Assembly (NCBI RefSeq): GCF_000204015.1
Contig: NZ_GL883079.1
Coordinates: 405,290-441,165 of the forward strand
Reading direction: 5' to 3'
Source: Asticcacaulis biprosthecium C19
GTDB taxonomy: Bacteria > Pseudomonadota > Alphaproteobacteria > Caulobacterales > Caulobacteraceae
Length of the DNA: 35,876 nt
Below the pieces are notes generated by a model. It was not told the DNA's origin. It made no database searches and saw only the letters and a list, made by a program, of their open reading frames with translations. Both the position numbers and the translations under genes were made by a program. Shown here piece after piece: positions 18,763 to 27,895 of this stretch (position 1 is its first letter; each line of letters begins with the position of its first letter).

Positions 18763-19827
18763 ATGCCTGATCTGCGCTTTTTTGATATCGGTTCAAAAAT
18801 AGACCTCGATCAGGTGGCGGTGCTGACATCGACGCGCCTGGGGGTCCCGGGCCGGAAGGGGAGCGGGTTCGTAACGGCCTGCGCCCCTTTATCTTTGGGC
18901 GGTCCCGGTAAGGCGGCCTTTTTTTCGGACCGCCGCTACCTGACAAATCTCCACCGGACCGAGGCGGAATTCGTCTTCGTCCATTCGGACTATATCGAGC
19001 ACGTTCCGGATAAGAGCGTGCCAATCATCAGTCCTGCGCCACAGGCCTCCTGGGCGCGTCTGGCGTCGCGGCTCTACCGGCCCCGTATGCATGAAGGCGC
19101 GTCGCCCGTCCACCCCAGTGTTAAGCGGGAAGACGGGGTTATGCTGGGCGTCGGAGTCGTTATCGGTCAGGATGTCGAAATCGGTGCCGGGACGCGCATC
19201 GAAGCCTATGCCGTGATTGGACCGGGGGTCCGTATCGGCCGTGACTGTCATATCGGCGCCCACAGCACCATTTATTGCGCCTTGCTGGGTGATCGCGTGC
19301 AGTTGTCGTCCGGGGTGCGAATCGGCGAAGCCGGCTTTGGTGTGTCGGGTGACGCGCGCGGCCTGGTCGACGTCCCCCAACTCGGCAGAGTGATCCTGCA
19401 GGACGATGTCAGCATTGGTGCCGGAACCTGTGTCGACAGGGGCGCTTTTGAAGATACGATCGTCGGTGAGGCGACCAAGATCGACAATATGGTCCAAATT
19501 GCCCACAATGTACGTATAGGGCGTAACTGCATCGTCGCGGCCCATTCGGGCTTGTCGGGCTCGGTGCGGATCGGTGACGGCGCTATGTTCGGTGGCCGGG
19601 CCGGAATTATAGATCATATTGAAATTGGGGCTGGCGCCAAGGTTGCCGCTGGGGCAATTGTGTTTAAGGACGTGGCGCCAGGCGCCATGGTGTCGGGCTT
19701 CCCGGCCAAGCCGTCGCGGCAGTTCTTGCGTGAAGTGGTGTGGCTGGAAAAGAACGCGGCGGTAAAGGAGTCGAGTAAGGACTCCTCAAAAGATCCTGGC
19801 AAGGATTCTGGCAAGGACAAAGGATGA
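18763..19827 (+). CDS. lpxD: UDP-3-O-(3-hydroxyacyl)glucosamine N-acyltransferase
   Basis: Third step of lipid A synthesis: transfers a hydroxyacyl chain from ACP to the amino group of the UDP-sugar. The 354 residues begin with the uridine-binding domain (DRRYLTNL at 57-64). A left-handed beta helix of hexapeptide repeats follows from about 118 to 310, with the catalytic histidine H248 in QIAHNVRIG. The C-terminal tail, residues about 334-354, is unusual: a Lys/Ser/Asp-rich repeat ([16 protein letters not shown]). The ATG at 18763 was chosen because it gives the family's N-terminus; the longer frame lies in skp. The stop overlaps the fabZ start as ATGA. Confidence 0.96.
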   Translation: MPDLRFFDIGSKIDLDQVAVLTSTRLGVPGRKGSGFVTACAPLSLGGPGKAAFFSDRRYLTNLHRTEAEFVFVHSDYIEHVPDKSVPIISPAPQASWARLASRLYRPRMHEGASPVHPSVKREDGVMLGVGVVIGQDVEIGAGTRIEAYAVIGPGVRIGRDCHIGAHSTIYCALLGDRVQLSSGVRIGEAGFGVSGDARGLVDVPQLGRVILQDDVSIGAGTCVDRGAFEDTIVGEATKIDNMVQIAHNVRIGRNCIVAAHSGLSGSVRIGDGAMFGGRAGIIDHIEIGAGAKVAAGAIVFKDVAPGAMVSGFPAKPSRQFLREVVWLEKNAAVKESSKDSSKDPGKDSGKDKG

Positions 19828-20342
19828 TGGATACGATGACGACAACTGAGCAGGATGTGCCGGGCGCTGACCTGGAGACGGTGGCTCCGGCAGCCGGCGT
19901 CGCCGTGGATTACGCCGAGATCCTGAAGCGCATCCCGCATCGTTATCCGTTTCTGCTGATTGATCGTGGTGAGAACTGGGTCAAGAACAAGTCGATGACC
20001 GGCATCAAGAACGTGACGTTTAACGAGCCGTTCTTTACCGGCCACTTCCCGGAAAACCCGGTCATGCCGGGCGTGCTGCTTATCGAAGCCATGGGCCAGA
20101 CCGGGGCCGTGCTGATGTCGAAATCTTTGGACGTAGAAGTTGAAGGCAAGACCATCTTCTTTATGTCGGTGGATGGTGTACGGTTCCGTAGCCCGGTTCG
20201 GCCGGGCGACGTGGTGCGCATGCCTGTAGAGGTGGTGCGGCATCGCGGTGATGTCTTCAAGTTCCGCGGCGAGGCCTATGTCGGCGACAAGATCGTCTGC
20301 GAGGCGGAGTTTGCGGCGATGGTGGTTGAGAGTCCAAAATGA
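19824..20342 (+). CDS. fabZ: 3-hydroxyacyl-ACP dehydratase FabZ
   Basis: Dehydrates 3-hydroxyacyl-ACP in fatty-acid elongation and so competes with LpxA and LpxD for the same substrate. The 172-residue protein has a hot-dog fold with the active-site His and Glu in [19 protein letters not shown] (H74, E88) and the [11 protein letters not shown] block at 38-48. It carries about 28 residues before the conserved ILKRIPHR, longer than in E. coli (151 residues). Starts at 19827 and 19836 are also possible and would shorten this extension slightly. It overlaps lpxD (ATGA) and lpxA (ATGA), the conserved lpxD-fabZ-lpxA arrangement. Confidence 0.96.
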   Translation: MMDTMTTTEQDVPGADLETVAPAAGVAVDYAEILKRIPHRYPFLLIDRGENWVKNKSMTGIKNVTFNEPFFTGHFPENPVMPGVLLIEAMGQTGAVLMSKSLDVEVEGKTIFFMSVDGVRFRSPVRPGDVVRMPVEVVRHRGDVFKFRGEAYVGDKIVCEAEFAAMVVESPK

Positions 20343-21130
20343 CGGTTACAATTCACCCGACGGCGATCGTGCACGACGGGGCCATGCTGGGCGAGGGGGT
20401 TCATGTCGGGCCCTATTGCATTGTGGGTCCCCAGGTGACGTTGAAAGACCGGGTGAATTTGAAGTCTCACGTGGTGATTGACGGGATCACCGAGATTGGC
20501 TCCGAAACCGTTGTGCATCCCTTTGCGTGCCTGGGCGGTCCGCCGCAACATCTGGCGCACAAGGGCGAGCCGACTCGCTTGGTGGTCGGCGAACGCAACC
20601 TGGTCCGTGAGCATGTGATCATGCACACCGGCACGGAAAAGGGTGGCGGCGTCACCGAGGTCGGCAATGACTGCATGTTCATGTCGGGATCGGGCATCGC
20701 CCACGACTGCATCCTGGGCAACAACGTCATTCTGGCGAACCTCGCCAGTGTCGGCGGTCACGTAAAGATCGGCGATTTCGTGTTCCTGGGGGGATCGTGC
20801 GCGGTGCACCAGTTTGCACGGTTAGGTCGGTATTGTTTTATCGGCGGCGGAGCTGTGGTGACGAAGGACGTCATTCCGTATGGATCCGTGTGGGGCAATC
20901 ATGCGCGTCTGGAGGGGTTGAACCTTGTCGGTTTGAAGCGCCGTGGCTTCTCACGTGAGCTTATCCTGGCGCTGCGGACGGCCTACCGGATGATGTTCGC
21001 CGAGGAAGGTACCTTCCAGGAACGGCTGGACGACGTGCTGGAGAATTTTTCGGACATCGACCAGGTGGTGGAGATCGTGCAGTTTATCCGTGAGGACTCG
21101 ACGCGGCCGATTTGTTTGCCATCTGACTAG
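20339..21130 (+). CDS. lpxA: UDP-N-acetylglucosamine acyltransferase
   Basis: First enzyme of lipid A synthesis: moves a hydroxyacyl chain from ACP to the 3-hydroxyl of UDP-GlcNAc. The 263 residues form a beta helix of hexapeptide repeats ([20 protein letters not shown] at the start), with the catalytic histidine H122 in [12 protein letters not shown] helical C-terminal domain follows ([22 protein letters not shown]). The start overlaps the fabZ stop. The TAG stop codon at 21128-21130 is also the first three bases of the long palindromic element that follows, so the gene's end may have been reshaped by that element. Confidence 0.97.
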   Translation: MTVTIHPTAIVHDGAMLGEGVHVGPYCIVGPQVTLKDRVNLKSHVVIDGITEIGSETVVHPFACLGGPPQHLAHKGEPTRLVVGERNLVREHVIMHTGTEKGGGVTEVGNDCMFMSGSGIAHDCILGNNVILANLASVGGHVKIGDFVFLGGSCAVHQFARLGRYCFIGGGAVVTKDVIPYGSVWGNHARLEGLNLVGLKRRGFSRELILALRTAYRMMFAEEGTFQERLDDVLENFSDIDQVVEIVQFIREDSTRPICLPSD

Positions 21131-21270
21131 TTACGGGGTGTGGGGCCCGTGGCCCCACGTCTCTCCTTTTCTTTGTCTTGACCCGGCCCAACGGGCCAGG
21201 GATCAAGACAAAGACGTAGAAGGCTTCGTGGGGCCCCAGAATCTCTCTTTGGCCCCACACCCCATAACTA
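21128..21270. repeat. 143-bp palindromic element between lpxA and lpxI
   Basis: The outer arms, 21128-21147 (TAGTTACGGGGTG...) and 21251-21270 (...CACCCCATAACTA), are 20 bases each with one mismatch. A middle pair GGCCCCACG (21151-21159) matches CGTGGGGCC (21227-21235). The inner hairpin pairs CTTTGTCTTGA (21171-21181) with TCAAGACAAAG (21203-21213) and continues through CCC/GGG and GGCCC/GGGCC to a 3-base loop AAC, with two single-base bulges. The whole can fold as one long hairpin in RNA or cruciform in DNA. It looks like a REP- or MITE-type interspersed palindrome; copies elsewhere cannot be checked here. Confidence 0.8.
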
Positions 21271-21291
21271 ACGGTGCCGGACAAACCGACC

Positions 21292-22130
21292 ATGTCAAAT
21301 TCCCCGCAAAAACTCGCCCTCATCTCCGGCGGCGGCGCGCTCCCCGTCGAAGTCGCCCAATACGTCGCCAGGACTCAACGGCCTTATATCGTCGTCCGCA
21401 TCGAGGGCCTGTCCGACCCAGCCCTGAACGACCATCCCGGCCACACCCTCGGCCTGGGGGACTTTGCAAAGCTGTTCGAGATTCTGGCGACCGAGCAGTG
21501 CAAGGCTGTGACCATGTGCGGCTATGTTCAGCGCCCCGACTTCGACGACATGAAAAAAGAACACGGCGCCCAGCACCTGAACAGCATCCAGTCGGCCGGA
21601 CGCGGTGGCGACGACTCACTGCTGCGGCAGGTTGCGAAGGTCATAGCCTCCCAGGGCTACCACATCGAAGGCGCCCACGAAGCCAATCCCGAACTCCTAT
21701 TGGGTCGCGGTCTGCAAGCCGGGCCGGACCCGTCGCCCGAAGCCATGGAAGACGCCCAGGAAGCCATGCGCATCGCCGCCGCCATCGGGGCGCTCGATAT
21801 CGGGCAGGCCGTGGTCGTCGCTGGGCGCATCACCCTGGCCGTCGAAGCTCAGGAAGGCACCCAGAATATGCTCCGTCGGGTAGGCGCTCTTCCCCCTCAC
21901 TCCGCGGTTCGATTGCCCATCGCAAGGGGGTTCTCGCCAAACTGGCCAAGCCCATCCAGGACCTGCGTCTCGACATGCCGACCATCGGTGTCTCGACCAT
22001 CGAGGACGCGGCTGCGTCAGGCCTTAGCGGGATCGTTGCCCGTGCCGGTCACCTGCTTGTGGTCGATAAGACCGCCACCCACGCCCGCGCCGCCGAACTG
22101 GGCGTCTTCCTCTACGGCCACCATGACTAA
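21292..22130 (+). pseudogene. lpxI: UDP-2,3-diacylglucosamine pyrophosphatase LpxI, frameshifted
   Basis: LpxI cleaves UDP-2,3-diacylglucosamine to lipid X and UMP, replacing LpxH in many alphaproteobacteria. The N-terminal part from MSNSPQKLALISGGGALP to QNMLRRVGALPP (about 200 residues) is in one frame. The family's C-terminal part, RGSIAHRKGVLAKLAKPIQD onward to the TAA at 22128-22130, continues in the -1 frame. The switch falls at the C run 21892-21896 (TCCCCCT). One more C would restore a 279-residue protein reading GALPPSLRGSIAHRKG, with the likely catalytic Asp at 224. The enzyme is essential for lipid A, so a sequencing or assembly error is more likely than true loss, unless another LpxH/LpxI exists or the ribosome shifts frame. 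Confidence 0.85.
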
Positions 22131-23286
22131 CCCCCTCAAGATCATGCTGATTGCCGCTGAAGCCTCCGGCGATATGCTGGGCGCCGGGCTGATGGTCGAG
22201 CTACGCAAACAGGCGCCTGAGACGAATTTCGCCTTTGTCGGCGTCGGCGGCGCCCGCATGGCCGAGCAGGGCGTCCAGAGCCCCTTCGATATCGCGCAAC
22301 TGTCCATCCTGGGCATGCTGGAAGGCCTCAAAGCCCTGCCGAGGGTCAATGCGAGGGTCCGTGACACCGCCGCCCTGGCGGCCGCAGAAAAGCCCGACGC
22401 GGTCGTCCTGATTGATTCCTGGGGCTTCACCTTGCGCGCCGCCCACGCCATTCGAAAAATCATGCCCAGGGTGCCGCTGATCAAATATGTCGGTCCCCAG
22501 GTCTGGGCGACCCGTCCCGGTCGCGCCAAAACCCTGGCCAAGGCCGTCGACCTTCTGTTGGCCCTGCATCCCATGGACGCCCCCTATTTCGAGCGTGAAG
22601 GCCTCAAAACCATCGTGGTCGGCAACCCCGCGCTGAACGTCGATTTTTCGAAAGCCGACCCGGCCGCCTTCCGCCGCAAGATCGGCATTGAACCCGATGA
22701 CTCTCTGCTGATGGTGCTGCCGGGCTCGCGGCCGGGCGAGATCAAAAGGTTGCTACCGACATTCGTCGAAACCCTGCTGGCCCTCAGCAAATCCCGTCCA
22801 GCACTCACCCTGGTCATGCCGGTGGCCGAAACCGTCCGCAACCTCGTCGTACCGGCGGTCAAGGATCTTCCGTTGCGGCTGCACCTCATCGAGAACGAAG
22901 ACGATAAATACTCGGCCATGCGGGCGTCGACACTGGCGCTGGCGTGTTCGGGCACGGTTTCGACCGAGTTGGCCCTGGCTGGCTGCCCGATGATCATCGC
23001 CTACAAGGTCGAGCCCCTGACCTGGTGGATTTTCAAGACCATCGCCACGATCAAGTATGTGACTCTGTTCAACATTGCGGCCGGCAGGGAGATCGCACCG
23101 GAATTCATCCAACCGGCCTGTACGCCGGAAAACCTGCTCAAGGCGATAAACCAACGCCTGGACGACAAAGCCTTGCGCGACCGGCAGGTCGAAGACCAGT
23201 TTCAGGCTCTGGACCGGATGGGCCGCGGCCAGCGCCCGCCCGCGGAAAAAGCGGCGCGGGCGGTCCTCGACTTCCTAACTCTATAA
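22123..23286 (+). CDS. lpxB: Lipid-A-disaccharide synthase
   Basis: Glycosyltransferase (family 19) that joins lipid X to UDP-2,3-diacylglucosamine. The ATG at 22123 overlaps the lpxI stop by 8 bases and gives 387 residues, the usual length. The start is MTNPLKIMLIAAEASGDMLG; other conserved blocks are FVGVGGARMAEQG, KYVGPQVWATRPGRAKTL, VVGNPAL, LPGSRPGEIKRL and the UDP-binding ACSGTVSTELALAGCPMIIAYK. Because of the upstream frameshift its frame is open back to 21274, so an unshifted ribosome on lpxI would run into lpxB and make a fusion. A bidirectional terminator follows. Confidence 0.96.
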   Translation: MTNPLKIMLIAAEASGDMLGAGLMVELRKQAPETNFAFVGVGGARMAEQGVQSPFDIAQLSILGMLEGLKALPRVNARVRDTAALAAAEKPDAVVLIDSWGFTLRAAHAIRKIMPRVPLIKYVGPQVWATRPGRAKTLAKAVDLLLALHPMDAPYFEREGLKTIVVGNPALNVDFSKADPAAFRRKIGIEPDDSLLMVLPGSRPGEIKRLLPTFVETLLALSKSRPALTLVMPVAETVRNLVVPAVKDLPLRLHLIENEDDKYSAMRASTLALACSGTVSTELALAGCPMIIAYKVEPLTWWIFKTIATIKYVTLFNIAAGREIAPEFIQPACTPENLLKAINQRLDDKALRDRQVEDQFQALDRMGRGQRPPAEKAARAVLDFLTL

Positions 23287-23287
23287 A

Positions 23288-23320
23288 AAAATGCCCGGAA
23301 CCAGCGGTCCCGGGCATTTT
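23288..23320. terminator. Bidirectional terminator between lpxB and gltA
   Basis: AAAATGCCCGG (23288-23298) pairs with CCGGGCATTTT (23310-23320); after one mismatch ACC pairs with GGT around a 3-base loop. An A-run on the left and a T-run on the right make it work for both converging genes. It begins 2 bases after the lpxB stop and ends 9 bases before the gltA stop. Confidence 0.92.
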
Positions 23321-23328
23321 CACCAATC

Positions 23329-24618
23329 TCAGCCGCGCGAGGAAATCGGCACGTAATCGCGCTGCGTCGCGCCGGTATAGAGCTGGCGCGGGCGGCCGAT
23401 CTTCTGCGAAGGATCCTCGATCATTTCCTTCCACTGGGCGATCCAGCCGACGGTACGCGCCAGGGCGAACAGCACGGTGAACATGGTCGTCGGGAAGCCC
23501 ATGGCCGACAGGGTAATGCCGGAATAGAAGTCGACATTCGGATACAGCTTGCGCGAAATGAAGAAGTCGTCGTTCAGCGCCACCTGTTCCAGTTCCTTGG
23601 CGACTTGGAACAACGGGTCGTTCGAATCGCCCACGGCCGCCAGGACCTCATCGGCCGACTGCTTCATGACGGTCGCACGCGGGTCGTAGTTCTTGTAGAC
23701 GCGGTGACCAAAGCCCATCAGGCGGTACTTACGGTCCTTCACGCCGGCGACGAATTCCTTGACGCGCTCGGGCGTTCCGATTTCCTTCAGCATGTTCAGC
23801 GCCTCTTCGTTGGCGCCGCCATGGCTGGGGCCCCACAGGCAGGCAATGCCGGCGGCGATACAGGCGAAAGGATTGGCGCCCGACGAACCGGCCAGGCGGA
23901 CGGTCGAGGTCGAGGCGTTCTGCTCGTGGTCGGCATGAAGGATGAAGATGCGGTCCATGGCCTTGGCCACGACGGGATTGACGACATACTCTTCGGCCGG
24001 AACGGCGAAGCACATACGCAGGAAGTTCTCGGTATAGCTCAGCTTGTTCAGCGGATGCACGAAGGGCTGGCCGACGCTGTATTTGAAGGCGCGCGCCGCG
24101 ATCGTCGGCATCTTGGCGATCAGGCGGTGGGCCGAGATTTCGCGTTGGCGCAGATCATGGATGTCCAGGCTGTCGTGATAGAAGGCCGACAGGGCGCCGA
24201 CCGCGCCAGTCATGACGGCCATCGGGTGGGCGTCGCGGCGGAAGCCCGAAAAGAAGCGGTCGAACTGCTCATGCAGCATGGTGTGACGCGTGATCGTCGT
24301 CTCGAATTTTTCGTATTCGGCAGCCTGGGGCAATTCACCGTGCAGCAGCAGATAGCACACTTCAAGGAAGCTGGATTTTTCGGCAAGCTGACCGATCGGG
24401 TAGCCTCGGTGCAGCAATACACCTGCATCACCGTCGATAAAGGTAATCTTGCTCTCGCACGAGGCCGTCGAGGTAAAACCCGGGTCGTAGGTGAAGGCAT
24501 CGGTCTCCGCGTACAGCTTGCGGATATCCAGTACGTCCGGCCCAAGTGTGCCTTTCGAAACGGGGAGGGTGATCGTCTTGTCGCCAAGTGTCAGTTGAGC
24601 AGGAGAAGTCTGGGTCAT
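23329..24618 (-). CDS. gltA: Citrate synthase (type II)
   Basis: Condenses acetyl-CoA and oxaloacetate to citrate, entry of the TCA cycle. The 429 residues match the NADH-sensitive hexameric type II enzymes of Gram-negative bacteria in length and N-terminal domain ([21 protein letters not shown]). Active-site residues are H266 in [15 protein letters not shown]305 in [14 protein letters not shown] and D363 in [23 protein letters not shown] at 228-242 is the family signature. The ATG (24618-24616) is followed by [11 protein letters not shown], and the frame fits. It is transcribed alone against the flanking genes. Confidence 0.97.
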   Translation of the reverse strand: MTQTSPAQLTLGDKTITLPVSKGTLGPDVLDIRKLYAETDAFTYDPGFTSTASCESKITFIDGDAGVLLHRGYPIGQLAEKSSFLEVCYLLLHGELPQAAEYEKFETTITRHTMLHEQFDRFFSGFRRDAHPMAVMTGAVGALSAFYHDSLDIHDLRQREISAHRLIAKMPTIAARAFKYSVGQPFVHPLNKLSYTENFLRMCFAVPAEEYVVNPVVAKAMDRIFILHADHEQNASTSTVRLAGSSGANPFACIAAGIACLWGPSHGGANEEALNMLKEIGTPERVKEFVAGVKDRKYRLMGFGHRVYKNYDPRATVMKQSADEVLAAVGDSNDPLFQVAKELEQVALNDDFFISRKLYPNVDFYSGITLSAMGFPTTMFTVLFALARTVGWIAQWKEMIEDPSQKIGRPRQLYTGATQRDYVPISSRG

Positions 24619-24949
24619 GTACGCTTGCCCCTAAAATTTTGTGTTTGTGCGGCGCAATGAGATTTGCGCTGCGCCTGCTATATAAACTGTAATCCTAAAT
24701 GAAAAGAGGCTCGTTAAGGATTGTCGGGCGTGTGTTCCCGCAAGCGGTACGAAAACCCATCGAAATGATCGTCAACGGAGGAATTGTTTCAAGGACGATC
24801 CGCGGACCTATCGAGGTCTGTTACGTAACCTATTCATTTGGCGTAACATTTTGTTGGCAGGCTATCGGCGGTTCGGAGAGAGACTACACGCTTTTGTGAA
24901 GTGAACTGTTGTTGCGAGCAATCCTCACGCCTGGTTTTTCGTAGGGTAC
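24619..24949. other. Gene-free region between divergent gltA and comEC
   Basis: The region should hold both promoters. Near gltA lies an AT-rich TATATAAA (about 24678-24686). Further right are the inverted repeat GACCT-ATCG-AGGTC (24805-24818), the perfect 10-bp palindrome GTTACGTAAC (24820-24829) and a half copy GCGTAAC (24841-24847), 18 bases on from the right half of the palindrome. An open frame at 24699-24899 has no coding character that I recognise. In several alphaproteobacteria gltX stands between comEC and gltA; no trace of it is visible here. Confidence 0.55.
24820..24847. promoter_or_regulatory. Palindrome GTTACGTAAC with a phased half-site
   Basis: A perfect 10-bp palindrome at 24820-24829 is followed by GCGTAAC at 24841-24847, so CGTAAC recurs with an 18-base period. 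It lies about 100 bases before comEC and 190 before gltA (opposite strand). Likely a transcription-factor site; the factor is unknown. Confidence 0.35.
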
Positions 24950-27175
24950 TTGCCGTGCGCGACGTTGCGTGGTCAGGTGTGCCGAGGATATCGGCAATCG
25001 GGGGTAGGTTTGCAGCGGCTGTCGTGGCCTACGGGAGAGCAACTCGGAACTGGGTTTTCCGACATATTGGCGGCCCAGCGAGGGCGTGCCTTTCTGTGGC
25101 TTCCTGTTGCCATGGGTTTGGGGGCGGCCGTTTATCTTGAGCTCCGCCATGAGCCTGCCTGGGTTTGGGTCGGCCTGCCCATCGGTCTGGCGATAGGAGC
25201 GCTGGCGCTCGCGCGCCGCTTCAGTACATCGCTATATCTCTATAATTTTACACTGCTTTTGGTCTTGTTTGTCGCGGGTGTAGGGATCACCAAGCTCCGC
25301 ACAGAACAGGTTCGGGCACCCGTCATCAGCGTCGACCGAGGCCAATACAGTGTGCAGGCATTTGTCGTCGACAACGTTTCTCCGTCCGCCGATCAGCCCC
25401 GGTTGGTTCTCGCGCCGATTTCTATCCGCGGACTGCCGTCGGATGACACACCCGTCAGGTTGCGCGTTAGTCTCCGACCAGGTTCTATCGAGGGCGCGGG
25501 CATTAAGCCTGGCGACGCAATCTCGGTCTTTGTTCTGCTGAATCCGCCGCCGTCCCCCTCCATGCCCGATGGCTATGACTTTGCCCGCAACGCCTGGTTC
25601 CAAGGCTTAGGTGGCGTTGGCTTCGTCCCTGGACGGATCGAAAAGATCGAGGCGCCGCCGCAGGGCATGCGTTTGAAACTGATGCTGGCCCTTAACCGAG
25701 CCCGATGGGATCTGACGGAAACCCTGGTCGCGCAGATCAAGCCCGGCTTCAAAGAGGGTGAGGCATTGGGTGGCTTCGCCGCGGCTATGGTGACCGGGCA
25801 CGAAGCCTATGTGCCCGAGCGTTTGATCGAAGACATGCGCGACTCGGGTCTGGCCCATATTCTGTCAATTTCCGGCGTTCACATGGCTGTCGTCGGTGGC
25901 TTCATCTTCTTTTTCCTGCGCGGCGCTATGGCCGCCATGCCGCCGCTGGCGCTGCGTATACCGGTCAAGAAGATTGCCGCCGCGATCAGCATTGTCTGCA
26001 TTCTTGTCTATCTGGCCATTTCCGGTGCGCCGGCGCCAGCTGTTCGCGCCGCCGTCGTCGCATGCGTGGCCTTCGCCGCGATTCTGTTCGATCGCCGGGC
26101 CTTGAGCCTGCGGGCCCTGGCGATTGCCGCGCTGATTGTGATTGCTTTGACGCCGGAAGTCGTTATCCAGCCGGGTTTCCAGATGTCGTTCTGCGCTACG
26201 GCGGCGCTGCTGGCGCTGGCGGAAACGGTCAAGCCTGACATTCGCGAAATCAGCGTGCCCCTTTGGGTGCGTGCCTTTCAGGCCGCGCTGAACGGCGCCA
26301 AACTGTCTCTGGTCGCGTCGTTTGTTGCGACCCTGGCGACCACACCCTTCGCAATCGCCTATTTCAACCGCTTTTCTGTTTACAGTTTGTTGTCCAACCT
26401 CTTAGAGGCACCCATTACGGCGTTTGTCGTTATGCCTTGCTTGGCTCTGGGCACGGCTCTCGCCGCGACACCCCTTGGCTGGATATTTCTTCGCATTGCC
26501 GGGGGTGGTTTGTGGCTCATCAAGGAGATCGCTGCCTGGACGTCGGACCTGCCGTACGCTGTGGTGACCTTGTCTTCGGCGCCTGGCTTCGTACTGGCGG
26601 TCGCTACAATGGGTCTGATTTGGGTTTGTTTGATGCGCGGCAAGGTGCGTTGGGCCGGTCTTGTCGTAGCCTCCTCTATCGTCTGGTGGCCACGGGTTGC
26701 ACCTCCCGACATCTGGATCGATCCGCAGGGCGGCAATGCGGCCGTCCGCCTGGCAGATGGTGCCTACGTTTTGCGTCCCAAGGTCAGGCAATTTGGTTTC
26801 GAGCAATGGACGCAGCACTACGGTTTGAGGACCCTGGACGAGGCGGCAAGGGATCGTGACTATCTCTGCAAAGGCTATGGCTGCGTTCCGCTGCCTTCGA
26901 ACCCAGTGAAGGTCGGCTTCTGGTTCGGCAACAAACCACCAAACGACAAGCGCCTGGCGGAACTCTGCGCCGCAAGCACCTTAGTGGTGATGCGGAACCC
27001 AGTCGGGGATTGGCCGGCCACTTGTTCTACTGTCAACCGGATCAGTGCCGGTGATTTCCGCCGCCTCGGCGCTATGGAATTGACGCGCAACGAAATGGGC
27101 TGGGCGATCAAGGCCGCCCAGCCCTTAAGAGGCAATCGCTATTGGTCGTCGCCATCCGAGGGCGACGAGTTTTAG
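24950..27175 (+). CDS. comEC: ComEC/Rec2-family inner-membrane protein
   Basis: Family of the DNA channel used in natural transformation. From this TTG the protein has 741 residues; the first 35 look unconserved, so the true start could be a later GTG/TTG (for example 24977 or 25010). Membrane helices lie at about 47-64, 70-90 and 95-115. A soluble OB-like domain covers about 125-240. The multi-helix Competence domain starts near 295 with [17 protein letters not shown] and runs to about 590. The C-terminal domain shows no metallo-beta-lactamase HxHxDH motif; instead it has [16 protein letters not shown] and Cys-containing [14 protein letters not shown], as in other alphaproteobacterial members. 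Without other com genes, a role in transformation is not established. Its stop overlaps that of lexA by 4 bases. Confidence 0.92.
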   Translation: MPCATLRGQVCRGYRQSGVGLQRLSWPTGEQLGTGFSDILAAQRGRAFLWLPVAMGLGAAVYLELRHEPAWVWVGLPIGLAIGALALARRFSTSLYLYNFTLLLVLFVAGVGITKLRTEQVRAPVISVDRGQYSVQAFVVDNVSPSADQPRLVLAPISIRGLPSDDTPVRLRVSLRPGSIEGAGIKPGDAISVFVLLNPPPSPSMPDGYDFARNAWFQGLGGVGFVPGRIEKIEAPPQGMRLKLMLALNRARWDLTETLVAQIKPGFKEGEALGGFAAAMVTGHEAYVPERLIEDMRDSGLAHILSISGVHMAVVGGFIFFFLRGAMAAMPPLALRIPVKKIAAAISIVCILVYLAISGAPAPAVRAAVVACVAFAAILFDRRALSLRALAIAALIVIALTPEVVIQPGFQMSFCATAALLALAETVKPDIREISVPLWVRAFQAALNGAKLSLVASFVATLATTPFAIAYFNRFSVYSLLSNLLEAPITAFVVMPCLALGTALAATPLGWIFLRIAGGGLWLIKEIAAWTSDLPYAVVTLSSAPGFVLAVATMGLIWVCLMRGKVRWAGLVVASSIVWWPRVAPPDIWIDPQGGNAAVRLADGAYVLRPKVRQFGFEQWTQHYGLRTLDEAARDRDYLCKGYGCVPLPSNPVKVGFWFGNKPPNDKRLAELCAASTLVVMRNPVGDWPATCSTVNRISAGDFRRLGAMELTRNEMGWAIKAAQPLRGNRYWSSPSEGDEF

Positions 27176-27873
27176 TGGTAACGACGCATCAGACCGACCA
27201 GTTTGCCCTGGATACGAACCTGACCGTCATTGTAAATTTGAGTCTTATAGGCCGGATTGGCGGCTTCCAGGGCGATCGAGGCGCCCTTCTTGCGCAGGCG
27301 CTTCAGGGTCGCGGTTTCATCGTCCACCAGGGCGACGATAATTTCACCGGATTGGGCGGTGTCGGTCTTCTTGATAACGACAAAGTCGCCATTGAGAATA
27401 CCGGCATTGATCATCGAGTCGCCATCGATCTCGAGAATGTAGTGTTCTCCCGCGCCCAGCATAGACTCTGGCACACGCAGCCGATCGCGTTCCTGTCCCA
27501 TGGCTTCGATCGGAACGCCGGCGGCAATCTTGCCAAGCAACGGCAACTCGCGGGTATCGTCATTGACGGCCCTGGGCGCTTCAGCGGCCGGACGGGTGCC
27601 TTCGACCACCTGCGGTACAAAGGCCTGGCGGCCGCGAGGCGGCGCTGAAGTCGTGGCCTGGTCAGGCAATTTGATGACTTCGAGGGCACGCGCCCTGTGC
27701 GCCAGGCGCCGGATAAAGCCGCGTTCTTCCAGGGCGGTGATCAGACGGTGAATGCCGGATTTCGAGGCGAGATCGAGCGCTTCCTTCATCTCATCAAACG
27801 AAGGCGAAACGCCGCCTTCCTTGATGCGCTCATGGATGAACATCAGCAGTTCGCGTTGTTTGGTCGTCAGCAT
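27172..27873 (-). CDS. lexA: SOS repressor LexA
   Basis: Repressor of the DNA-damage response; RecA filaments trigger its self-cleavage. The 233 residues start with the winged helix-turn-helix ([20 protein letters not shown]... [20 protein letters not shown], residues 1-65). After a linker comes the S24 peptidase domain: cleavage site Ala118-Gly119 in [10 protein letters not shown], catalytic Ser153 in [10 protein letters not shown] and Lys191 in [10 protein letters not shown]. It is longer than E. coli LexA (202) because of the linker, as in other alphaproteobacteria. An SOS box lies 63 bases before the start, indicating autoregulation. Converges with comEC. Confidence 0.97.
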   Translation of the reverse strand: MLTTKQRELLMFIHERIKEGGVSPSFDEMKEALDLASKSGIHRLITALEERGFIRRLAHRARALEVIKLPDQATTSAPPRGRQAFVPQVVEGTRPAAEAPRAVNDDTRELPLLGKIAAGVPIEAMGQERDRLRVPESMLGAGEHYILEIDGDSMINAGILNGDFVVIKKTDTAQSGEIIVALVDDETATLKRLRKKGASIALEAANPAYKTQIYNDGQVRIQGKLVGLMRRYH

Positions 27874-27895
27874 GTCAGAACACCCTGCGGCTCAG

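Noticed and set aside
24699-24899. Small protein in the gltA-comEC gap
   Set aside because: No ribosome-binding site, no membrane or domain features, and the region must contain two promoters.
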